Source: Acanthaster planci
Taxonomy: Eukaryota; Echinodermata; Asteroidea; Valvatida; Acanthasteridae
Reading direction: 5' to 3'
DNA: 31,134 bases
NCBI RefSeq assembly: GCF_001949145.1
Contig: NW_019091405.1
Coordinates: 1,048,685-1,079,818, forward strand
Each line of letters begins with the position of its first letter. The stretch's first letter is position 1. Positions 10,801 to 19,400 of the stretch are shown here, in pieces. A program made the position numbers and the translations under genes. Below the pieces are notes generated by a model. The model was not told where the DNA came from. It saw only the letters and a program-made list of their open reading frames with translations, and ran no database searches.

Positions 10801-12413
10801 AAAAATTTGAATGGAGATGAATTTTAGCCATAATCTCATCTCAAAGGACATTTTTTTAAAAATTGATCCTGCTACGAAACTTTGAACTACTTCCGAAAAA
10901 ACAGACGTATAATGTCGTCAGCACATCTTTTAGCAATAGCTTTTACTCAGCCGATTCGTACATTTGGATACTAGCAAGGAGTTAAACGTCAGTATTTTGT
11001 GGGGATCATCCATCGTTGTAAATAATGCAGTTTTGGGAGCAGATTTCTATTTTCCCATTCAGCTGTATCTCATCCCATCTTATCTGTGTTTGCTAGAAAA
11101 CTAAGAATTCGGTTGCTCGGCTCATGTTCCTAAATCATGTTTATTTGTGCTCTATTAATGCCGTGTTGTCTCACACTTATTTTGTTTTGTCCTGTTCGTC
11201 ATCTGTCGGTCCTGGTAGGTTAGTTTGCTTAGTTTTCTTTGTCTCTCCATAGGTTGGAGTACAAAAGCGGTCTTGCTTAATCTTAATCCTAAATGTTGTC
11301 ATCTAATTTATTAATGTAAAATGATACATTATGTAATGTTGCTCAAGTTAATGGCCATGTACTCAGTACAAGTTATGTGAATCGTGTTTGCTATATTGTA
11401 AAGAACAAATAATAAATAAATATTTCGTTCAATCCCTGATATAAGTCCACTTATCTTTCACATTGCACACAGATTCTAATATTGGCATCGAGGTTACAAC
11501 CCCGTGCGACGACACAATCCACGTCCTTTTTGCTCGTAAGTACAATGTATCGACCATTTTTATTTTCACTCGTTGAAATTCGTATCTTACGTTCTTTACA
11601 CACTGTGGAGTAGTTGGGATACACGGAAAAGTGTTGTGCCCTTTAGAGAAGAGACACGACGTGGAATTCGATTCAAGAAGAGTACAGGCGTTGACAATTG
11701 CCTAACACCTGATGTAGTGTGGGTTGTACCGAATTCCGAGTTCTTTTGGGGCACAAAAAGAAACCACGTTTGCAATTACAGATTGATACGGTTGCCTTTT
11801 CTTCTGAAAAAAATGGCTTATCGTTCAGCAGAATACAAGCCTGTACGAGATCTTTTCATAGTTCTAACGCTAACAAAATATCGTACTTTGATCAGATCCA
11901 AAAGGAACTATGCCCAGCGTTAAAATGCCCCAACGAGGCGACCAGCAGATGGCCGATATGTCGCCGCCCGAGCAGCACCCACGCCTGATCGTCCTTGCCC
12001 CGGCCAACGACACGATAGGTCCCAACGGTGCCAGTGGCCGCCGAACCCGTCGGAGTACCTCAACATACGGCCAGAACACGTGCTCGGACCAGACGCAGCC
12101 TAGCTGCTGCCTACGGCAGTTCTACGTCAACTTTAGGCGCGACCTGGGCTGGGGGTGGATACGGCAACCCCGGGGCTACTACCCGAACTACTGCGCCGGC
12201 TCCTGCTCGTACGTGAATGGAAGCGTGTGGAACGCACCGACACATCACGGCTCGGTGCTGGACACGTACCGGCGGCTCAACCCGGACGCCTCCCCTTCGC
12301 CTTGCTGCTCGCCTCGGAGTTTTAAGCCCCTACATATATTGTTTTACGACAGGGGTAGACCGATCTTTAGAGAACTCCCAAATGCTATAGTGACGTCGTG
12401 TCAGTGCAGCTAG
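4453..12413 (+). CDS. TGFB: TGF-beta (TGFB1/2/3 class) preproprotein, four exons
   Basis: Secreted growth factor made as a latent homodimer. The join 4453-4807, 10052-10360, 11473-11535, 11896-12413 gives 414 residues, a normal length for the family. All introns are phase 1 with GT-AG ends. Residues 1 to about 30 are a signal peptide. The latency-associated propeptide follows, with Cys34 at the position that links vertebrate propeptides to latent TGF-beta binding proteins. Conserved propeptide segments include QILSKLGLTAPP (52-63), the sequon N80-E-T, YFAK (105-108) and DVTQAVRDWV. An RGD lies at 256-258 and sequon N280-D-T before the furin site RRTRR (291-295). The mature ligand (296-414) has nine cysteines spaced as in TGFB1-3, which separates it from BMP/activin ligands with seven or fewer N-terminal cysteines. 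Divergence is strong enough that I assign class but not isoform. A start at 4360 is less likely. Confidence 0.95.
6124..6620 (+). promoter_or_regulatory. Candidate intronic promoter/enhancer module
   Basis: Within 500 bases there are TATAAAAGG (6125-6133), an inverted CCAAT motif in CTGATTGGCT (about 6447-6456), a CRE-like TGACGTCG (about 6493-6500), a perfect AP-1 site TGAGTCA (6542-6548), a second inverted CCAAT in GATTGGT, and TTATAAAATT near 6607. The clustering of recognisable sites in an otherwise featureless intron suggests a regulatory element or alternative promoter. It is a motif-based guess only. Confidence 0.3.
9886..9893. promoter_or_regulatory. CRE palindrome TGACGTCA
   Basis: A perfect 8-base cAMP-response element, extended to GTGACGTCAC, lies in a locally GC-rich segment 158 bases upstream of exon 2. 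CREB/ATF-family proteins bind this word. Vertebrate TGFB2 and TGFB3 promoters contain CRE sites, but here the element is intronic, so function is inference. Confidence 0.35.
10052..10360 (+). CDS. TGFB: TGF-beta exon 2: propeptide arm domain
   Basis: Preceded by TTTTTATTGCTTTATGCTTGTAG-type acceptor sequence and ending at CCAG|GTGTGT. The first two bases complete Asp119. It codes for residues 119-221, including FFRFDM, AELRLYQL, IDVYQLI and WIKIDVTQAVRDWV, which match in order the beta-rich arm of the TGF-beta propeptide (family motif F-D-V-T-x-A-V-x-x-W). A GT-repeat follows the donor (GTGTGTGTGTG). Length is 309 bases and both boundaries are phase 1. Confidence 0.93.
10460..10675. mobile_element. 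Foldback/MITE element with 33-bp inverted ends (intron 2)
   Basis: The left arm 10460-10492 and right arm 10643-10675 are inverted copies differing at one base; both contain TTCGCTCTTTGCACGCTGCC in one orientation. The arms are bounded by TA dinucleotides (10461-10462 and 10673-10674), as expected of elements that duplicate TA, although TA is its own complement so this is weak evidence. The whole unit is 216 bases with no coding capacity. This is the form of a non-autonomous DNA transposon. The single mismatch suggests a fairly recent insertion. I see no other copy in the window. Confidence 0.75.
11100..11422 (+). mobile_element. Possible 3' tail of a non-LTR retroelement
   Basis: A T/G-rich non-coding stretch ends in GTAAAGAACAAATAATAAATAAATA (11399-11423 region), a short AATAAA-type simple repeat such as often terminates CR1-, L2- or RTE-like elements. 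No reverse transcriptase frame is present, so at most the 3' untranslated end is here. The call rests on the tail alone. An ordinary intronic AT-rich run is a fair alternative. Confidence 0.25.
11473..11535 (+). CDS. TGFB: TGF-beta exon 3: 63-base propeptide exon
   Basis: The acceptor is TTGCACACAG|ATTC and the donor GCTC|GTAAGT. Bases 1-2 complete Asp222. It codes for SNIGIEVTTPCDDTIHVLFA (223-242), equivalent to the segment of vertebrate propeptides that carries the two inter-chain cysteines. Only one cysteine, Cys233, is present here. The exon is too short to appear in a simple ORF search and was found by keeping the phase-1 frame between exons 2 and 4. Confidence 0.88.
11896..12413 (+). 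CDS. TGFB: TGF-beta exon 4: RGD, furin site and complete mature ligand
   Basis: The acceptor TTTGATCAG|ATCC keeps phase 1; a second AG at 11903-11904, also in frame, would remove three residues. It codes for residues 243-414. RGD is at 256-258, HPRLIVLAP at 270-278, the sequon N280-D-T and the cleavage site RRTRR at 291-295. The mature chain has cysteines at 10, 18, 19, 47, 51, 84, 85, 116 and 118, and conserved WGWI, the YYPNYCAG block, NPDASPSPCC and the terminal CQCS. Spacing matches vertebrate TGF-beta except for four extra residues between Cys51 and Cys84, where NGS (55-57) forms a sequon. Codon third positions are GC-rich compared with flanking DNA. Confidence 0.95.
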
Positions 12414-14225
12414 TGTAGTGCAGCCTTTGAAGAGTACTCTGATTAACACGCATTTGGAAAATTTGCACTGAAATGAAAGTATGGCTGAAACTCTGATGGA
12501 TTTGGAAGATATTCTCTGTCGCTTTCGTTCACATCCGTGGCGCAGACCAAGTCGAAGTGGAGTATCCAGTATGCGGCGATGGAGAAGTCTAACGCCCTGA
12601 ACCCCTAGCGAAGGAATACTCGGCAAACACCGTTGTATAACGCGCTTGCCGACCAGCGGTCGAGTAGCTAATGAACGGTGTTCTTGTCATCATTTGCACG
12701 TCCATACAATAGTATGGCAAAAAAGCATAAAATCTGACCTTAAACTCCAAAAAACACTTGGTCAATGAAAATCGGAGTCTGTGGCTAGACTTAAGTTTGG
12801 TAACTTGACTTCCATTTTAAAAAGTGTTTATAAAGTCGTTATGTGCGTTCTAAACACCGTCTCAGGCCTGTTCATAATATTTGTTGCACTTTCAATATCT
12901 TCCTATAAAAACGTCTTTGCACAACCCTGGTTGGCCATTTCATTACTATGGCTGACTGTACAGCCTTAACTGGCCTGGGACGACTCGTAGCATTATCACC
13001 AAATCGACATTTTCCTTCATGATCTCTGCTGATCCCCAAGATAAGATTTCCCCCGCAAAGAAAGTGAGCATGCACACGATGGGTTTTGTTTACTTCACCT
13101 TTTTTTCTCAAATTCAGGTCTTTGTCGCCAACCACCATCACACCCTGAAGTGTGAGCAAGCGTTCACGATATGCGTTGTACCATTTGGTTGTTCGGTGTC
13201 ACAACCCTTCTTCAGATATAGAATTTAAACTGCTCTTGATATTGCGAAATATTGAGTTTGGCAATATGAGCAGGTACATGTAGTTGACTTTTATATTAAT
13301 GACACGGATAATGCAGGGTTTGTCTAGCCTTAGATGAGGAAATACTTTGAATGGATGTATATATTGGTGCGATTTAATCGCTGGAAAGAAAGTAGGCGTC
13401 AATGTTCGCTCACTTTGTAAAACGGTCATAAACATCTGTCTCGTCCAACATTTACGACATTGGACTCCGTAACCATTGATATACTGCGCGTTCTCAGCAC
13501 ATAGTGCAATGAGAACACACACACGCACCAACGTACGAAGTTTGGATTTTAGAGGGGTGCAGGTTTCAGGACGACACCGGTGGTGAAGATTTCCGCCATT
13601 TTGTGTTTGCTGTAACGGCTATTAATTTCCTTTTCGGTGGCCGCTTTGCCGATGGAGTTACGGATGCTGATGTTATCACACAGTGAAGGCACAATGTACA
13701 TGTATGTAGATAGACCTCTGTGCCATTACAAATGCCTGCAGTTAAAGGTACAAAGTACCCTGAATATTTTTGTAAACTTTAAAGCATCGTAGCCTTTTTG
13801 TTGTAATAGCGTAATTTTTTTATTGAATTTTTCAAAGTACTCGGGCTGTTTTACAGTGTTTTATTAAATTATTGGGGGTAGACGGGACACAGTATATTTA
13901 AAGCCTTAATTTATGGCTGAATTAAGTTATGATCAAGATACCAAAGAGGGCTGACTACGCGAGAAGTTTGCAAAGACTGGTATGAGTGAAAACACACGAG
14001 TGTCACCTTATTTTCGAGGGAAATGCAGGGAACAAAAAGTGCAAAAGTGACGATTTCCTCGCTGGGGGGGATAGGTTCTGTATTTTTTGTTGGTGCTATA
14101 AAAGAAAACTGATCTGATAATTCAAACTGATAATTCAAAGGAATTATGCAAATAAATCACGACTTAGCTGCTGTGGCAGCAAGGTAATTACGTGTATGAA
14201 TAAATTTAGAAAAAAGTGTTGGCAG
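12414..14225 (+). other. Probable TGF-beta 3' UTR
   Basis: Non-coding sequence following the stop TAG. The first convincing poly(A) signal with a G/T-rich follow-up is AATAAA at 14199-14204, so the UTR would be about 1.8 kb. Earlier (14151) and later (14439, 15348) hexamers exist. The frames at 12781-12969, 13019-13228 and on the reverse strand at 12330-12626 have no coding support. An AT-rich block at 13741-13870 resembles part of 20402-20480 and may be repeat-derived. Confidence 0.5.
14199..14204 (+). terminator. Poly(A) signal AATAAA, likely TGF-beta 3' end
   Basis: AATAAA is followed after about 10 bases by GTGTTGGCAGATGTTTTG, a plausible G/T-rich downstream element. It is the better supported of several hexamers after the TGF-beta stop. 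The alternatives are 14151-14156, 14439-14444 and 15348-15353. Confidence 0.4.
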
Positions 14226-15518
14226 ATGTTTTGAAACTTGGACTGCTTTCTTCCTCTCCAATTAAATACTGCCTGCAGAATGTGGAATTCTGTGTAAAAA
14301 TTAACCACGAGTAAGTAAAGTCATGAGTACAGAGGCGTCTGGGGTACGTGCGGACATTTTCTTCAAGATCTGTTATCTTGAAACAATAATTTCCGCCAGA
14401 TTGCACAAACTGTCGCTGACATTTCAACCTGTGTACCTAATAAAGCCTTTTGGGAACCGGACCAAGATGGCCGCAGATTTAGGGCACGTTTTATTTGGAC
14501 AAATGTGTTGAAAACAAAGTTAACAAATTTCACGTAACATTTATGGCGTTATATGTATATAATTGTATTAGGATTTTTTGTCGTTTGTCTTGCATTCACA
14601 ACATAAGAGACTGGATTACGCTGCAATTAACGTGAGCTTAATGTTACATTTCTTGTCCGTGTTCCCTTTTTTCCCTCGTACTTCTCCCGTGTCACCTCTG
14701 TTTGCATCAAGTGCGAAGGCCGATCAAGTCTTGGCCAGATTTCTTGGCAACATAGCTATTTCTTGGCCGTTAGAAAAACACGGCTGAAATTGATATTGAA
14801 ATTTATAAAACAAAAATGTTACGTGCATATTAAGTGAACGGTGTGTGGTTGCTTAATACCCATTGAGTTCACGAGACATCTTGAAATGATGTTTAAGGGA
14901 GACTTAAAGTGTACTTCTGCCGATATCATGAACAGTCTGTTGCTGTAGACTGCACTTTCTCTGAATGTAACATCTTTTCTAGAGGGATGTTCTTCTCAAA
15001 TTCCGCAAAGATGCTTGCTTTTCTCCCCCGTTTCTTGAACCCTTCAGGTTATTGCTTCCATTTCTTTCCGCAACCTCGATTTGTCCGCAGACAGACAGAA
15101 CGTTTAACCCTTTAAAACCAAAGCTGAACAGACCAGGGTCTTCCGATATCCAGTAAGAGTCCGACACGATGTGTAAAGTAACATGAATGACGTCGTGTCT
15201 GCGTCAGAGCAGACATCAGGCCGGACAGTAATGAATAATGCAATGTCTGAAGATTCGAGACGACGGTGAAACTGTCGTCTTGATGTGTAAACCTTCGGTT
15301 ATGCATTGTCGTCACGAACATCAGTTGTGGTCAGAGGTGTTTTACCCAATAAATTATTGGTATATAAGAGCAACTTTCTGCAAATGTTTCGCAACGTCAC
15401 ATTCTTGGATGTTCCGATGTCGTCTGTTTTATTACCGCTATTGTCCATCTGTAGGTATTACTTCTCGTTCTCAAATCGATTTTAAAAGAACCGCATGGTA
15501 CTGTATCTGTATAGTGTA
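14226..15518. other. Intergenic stretch between convergent genes
   Basis: I see no supported gene. Short frames on both strands (for example 14578-14787, 14909-15115, 15238-15543) lack splice sites and coding composition. Further AATAAA words at 14439 and 15348 could serve a longer TGF-beta transcript. Confidence 0.4.
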
Positions 15519-15743
15519 TGGATATGATGACAGTCAAGTTTGACATTGGACATTCCCATAGGTTTGTACAGCGAATGTCCGAATGGCAATTCACGGTACT
15601 TGTAAATGTCTAATTTCTAAAACATGAACATTTGCTGCACAAACCTATGGGAATGTCCACTGTGTCGAGAAAAATCCGACATTCGCTGTCCAACCAATGG
15701 GAACGTCCAATATCAAACTAACTTAACTGTCATAACATATGGA
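15519..15743. mobile_element. Imperfect foldback element with a third internal arm
   Basis: The left arm (about 15519-15580, with GACATTGGACATTCCCATAG) is inverted against the right arm (about 15678-15743, with GGGAACGTCCAATATC and ACTGTCATAACATATG). A third partial copy in the right-arm orientation lies at about 15624-15664 (CAAACCTATGGGAATGTCC), giving two tandem copies facing one. No coding frame is real here; small frames repeating CTNLWECP-like peptides are translations of the arms. This fits an old MITE or foldback transposon with internal duplication. The arms are more diverged than those at 10460-10675, and the sequence is unrelated to it. Confidence 0.65.
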
Positions 15744-15840
15744 TGTGTGATGAGAAAACAATATTCCTTCAAGGAAAAAACAGCCTGTTACTCGAGTTTG
15801 GTAATTTCACAAGACTCATCCATTCAGAATATCTATAAAA

Positions 15841-15912
15841 AAAAACAAAAAAACAATCGACCGACCGACCAAACACACACTTGCACACCCACCCACACAA
15901 ACCACAAAGAAA
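15841..15912. repeat. A/C-rich low-complexity tract
   Basis: An A-run leads into ACCGACCGACC and CACACACTTGCACACCCACC. Read on the other strand it is a G/T-rich tract lying just beyond the minus-strand poly(A) signal at 16017-16012, so it may also act in 3'-end formation there. Confidence 0.6.
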
Positions 15913-16011
15913 CCAATACATGTAACACAACTTGAAAAACTCGCAGTTACCCCCAAAGTATCCACACCCTAGAACACAAACACTCCAAGACAAGGGTTTA
16001 AATCGATCTTA

Positions 16012-16017
16012 TTTATT
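16012..16017 (-). terminator. Poly(A) signal on the minus strand
   Basis: TTTATT on the given strand reads AATAAA on the minus strand. Just downstream on that strand lies CTTGTCTTGGAGTGTTTG followed by more G/T-rich sequence, a strong downstream element. This supports a transcript running right to left that ends near 15990, converging with TGF-beta. Which coding exons belong to it is uncertain. Confidence 0.45.
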
Positions 16018-16361
16018 CTCAGATCGTGCCAACATATTTACAATTTAAAAAAGGAATTATTCATAACACGTCAAAAAAGTTATTAAAGTACGACACAGCA
16101 CATTGCTGGGTTTGCTGACGCTGCTGTTAATTAGATGAGGAACATCCAACAGATACAGAGATGAATGATCCCGTCCAATATAGCTTAGGAGGCAGGGTGC
16201 TGCATGGAGGGCTGAAGGGTACGGGCCCACACAGGAGGGGTACCGGGCGTACACTTACTGAGGGACTGAGTGATGTTAATGTTATAATCATGACAAAGTG
16301 TTCCCATGCGCATTAGCTTTATCACGAGGGGAAAGGGATCGCAGCCATAGGAAAAGGCTCC

Positions 16362-16497
16362 CTAATGTACATGTACATCCATGCCCGTCACGGTGTACAC
16401 CGAGGCCTTGTTATCCCTTGAGAGGACATTTGGTCCTCGATTGCCCAACTTCTCCCCTTCACTTGACAGAAGCGTGCTTACATGTCCATCCGGCAAG
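16362..16497 (-). CDS. Candidate terminal coding exon, unrecognised
   Basis: Minus strand. A strong acceptor (GGCTGCCTGCTGTTTACAG|C) leads in phase 2 into 44 open codons starting LPDGHVSTLLSSEGEK and ending VTGMDVHVH before TAG. Codon third positions are GC-rich in the middle part (GCC TCG GTG TAC ACC GTG ACG GGC). The stop lies 345 bases before the AATAAA at 16017-16012, giving a compact terminal exon with 3' UTR. The frame can be read further upstream without splicing to an ATG at 16547. I do not recognise the peptide. Its phase does not fit the phase-1 exons at 22-23 kb but fits the phase-2 ends at 27.8 and 29.5 kb. Confidence 0.3.
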
Positions 16498-19400
16498 CTG
16501 TAAACAGCAGGCAGCCGAACACCTAACCCGCTAGAAGCAGTGTACATTATTTTAATACACAGACTTACACAGAATCATGTTGGACCAAGCATAGTTGAAT
16601 TTAAATATGTGGAAACAAAAAATCTAAAATAATCACCCCAAAGAAGGGTCATACTTTGCAAACTCTTCCCCCTTGGTTTATTTTAATCAATACTACATAA
16701 AAGGTGCGTAACAGAAGGCACCAAGAGATCAAGGGGAATTCCTCGGAGTTCATCACTGACAAAGCAATGTGACCGGTGGATGGGGAAGTTACACAAAGTG
16801 TTACCTCGTTGAACCATAGAGGAACCGTTGGTGACCGCCCCTGACCCACGGGACACGCAGGGAACTCTAGCTTTCCTTCCTTCATGGTGCAAGCATGCTG
16901 CTCTTTTTGTGGATATGAGAACGACAAATGTCCACACACTGTGTATATCATGAAGACGTTGGGTACACAAAGAGTGTTAACAGTGTTGATGAGTATTTTC
17001 ATCCAGATTTGTTAACTGCACATGTGCATACGAATGTCCACACTAGACGAACAATGTTACGCAACGGGAGAGGGTGGAAACCCAACCTGTTCATGGCACA
17101 CACACATTGCAATTTTGTCCCTTCCGAGGGGCTCTCCCGACCTCTTCTCTTAATTTTTGAAAAACCCGAACTTCACACAATTTAAGCTAATTGGCTTTTC
17201 TCCTCCTAAAAACGCCTGCAAATGAAGAAGTGGACTTCTGGACATGTCTCCCCCCATCATATTTTGGGTGTGGGAACAAAAAGACGGCAAGTGGTGATGG
17301 GAAAAGAGTGCAGCATGCCGTATTGCCATATTTTGACAGGCGAGATAAAAGAATTTTTTTTAAATATATTTTCCTCCCAACACTGAAGCTTTATACTCTG
17401 CAAGAGCTCCCTGATAATCGATAAACAAAACAGAGATTGGAGGACATTAAAATTGGTTAACAGGCGAGACACAAAGGGCCTGTGCATGTTGCAAGACGCA
17501 GTGTCAATTCCTCCAAAGGCGGCCAAAGTCGGAAAATGAAATTTGTGTCATCTTCTGTCATCGTATTCCCTCCCCACTGTCAATTCGTTGCACAAGTCGC
17601 CACCAATTCAAAGGCAAAAGTTCACTGGTGTTAGTTCACTAACTAGTGTTGCATGCGGGTTGTACACTGGTAACATACACCCATGTGCTCACTTCCCACT
17701 TCCCCAATCCCGAAGGTCCTGGTACGTCCGGTGTGGACATGATATGATATTATCATCTCGCCGGAAGACCTAGCGTATTTGTGCCCGAACTACTACGCCG
17801 ACAGGAACTACACACAACCCCACCGCTTGGGCAGACATCCTGATGGGTCTATTGTTTCCCGTCGTTGGTCGGCCTCCCCACCCAGTCATTAAGGTTGCCA
17901 CGGCAACGGGACAACAATAGAGGGGGAAAAAGGCAGCAACAGTATATTTCGTCTGGGCTAAAAAGGGTTCTCACTGAATACGTCGCCATATGAATGCAGT
18001 AAACAAGCCTCCAACACGCATGCTAGGATGTGGATATGATAAACTTCAGGCCAATGACCCTTTAATCTACAGAGTTTACCAGAATTGTTCCCAATGAGGG
18101 CTACCCTGTAACCATATGAAGGCAAACTACATGTATTTACAATTTAGCACAGAAAAAGAGTCGGGTCTTTAAAAAGACCTTTAATTCAGGTCTGAATTAT
18201 TGCATATTCTTTGGGTTGAGTAAGGGAGAAAAAGGGTAAATTAAAAGTGAAAAGCAGGTGTTTTGTGTGGAGGTGAGAGGATTTGAGCACAGCACACACG
18301 TGTTTGATGGGTTGGTTGATGGAGGTTAAAGGGGAGGAGCAGGTTGGTTGTGTGGGGGAGGGGAATCGATTGGGAAAGGAAAGACTGATGCCATAGCAAT
18401 GCCTATCCGCTTTACACTGTTTTATATATATCGGAACTTAACACTGAAAGAAATCACAAGTGTAAATGTCCCAAATTGAGAAAGTGACCATCATGATCAC
18501 ATCTTGAAAGTACATGTAGTGTTTATTTTGAGGGGTGTGTCTTAAACTCATCAAGCAACTGCGGTACTCCCTGACTTCTTTCCTTTCCCAATGATTTCCT
18601 CCATCAAAGCATTCTGAGGATGGCCTCTACCTAACCTTCTTCCTTTGGCTCAACTTTTGTCCTGTCCCAAGCTAATTCACCTTCTACCTCAACCCAGCAA
18701 CGGGGAGAGAGCTCCCGTGGGCCTGCTGCTGGGGCCTATTCATACATCACTACCTCAACGCCCCCCTCCCCAAACTACCACTGACTACAGCGCTGTGTTC
18801 ACTGGTCGGGGAACTGAGATACCCCGCCGCTGTCATAATCGTCTTGTGGTGTTGCCTTACATCAGACCCAGCATGACTACAGATCGCATGCCGACTCCTC
18901 CTGGCGGTTTGCCTCAACCTGCCAAACACCAGGACTTGAAACCTCCCCCCCAGGGTTTCTGTTACATTGTTATTGTCTGGCTGCCCCACACTCCCTAACC
19001 TCCCCCTTGACCGTTCAATTTCAGGGTTCATGTAGAGTACATTAATGTTATTTAGGCATTATGTGACAAAACCATAAACACCTACGACTCAGAGAATGTT
19101 TTGATTACTACCCAGATATGGTATCTCAGAGGGTTCCAAATGTGACCAATGAGAACATTAACTCTTTAAAAGGTTTCTCCTTTCCCTGTTTTTTCCACCA
19201 ACTGTAGTGTAAGGAATAAGCAGTGACATACAGCAGGTACTGACAGAAACCTGAGATGGGTTTTGCTTCTCGCATTATTTGCAATATTCAGAGAATTCGG
19301 TTCACTGGGGGTTGAGTTTCCACAATCACCTGACCTTGTCAAAAGGTTGATTTGATTTCACAGAATTAAAAAAAAAATGCTATTAAATCCAAATCACCTG

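Noticed and set aside
17772-17892. Open + strand segment with CPNYYADRNYTQ and DNA resembling the ligand's YPNYCAG block (CCCGAACTACT then CGCCG)
   Set aside because: About 18 of 20 bases match 12181-12200, but similarity does not extend either side, cysteines are missing and no splice structure fits. Most likely chance.
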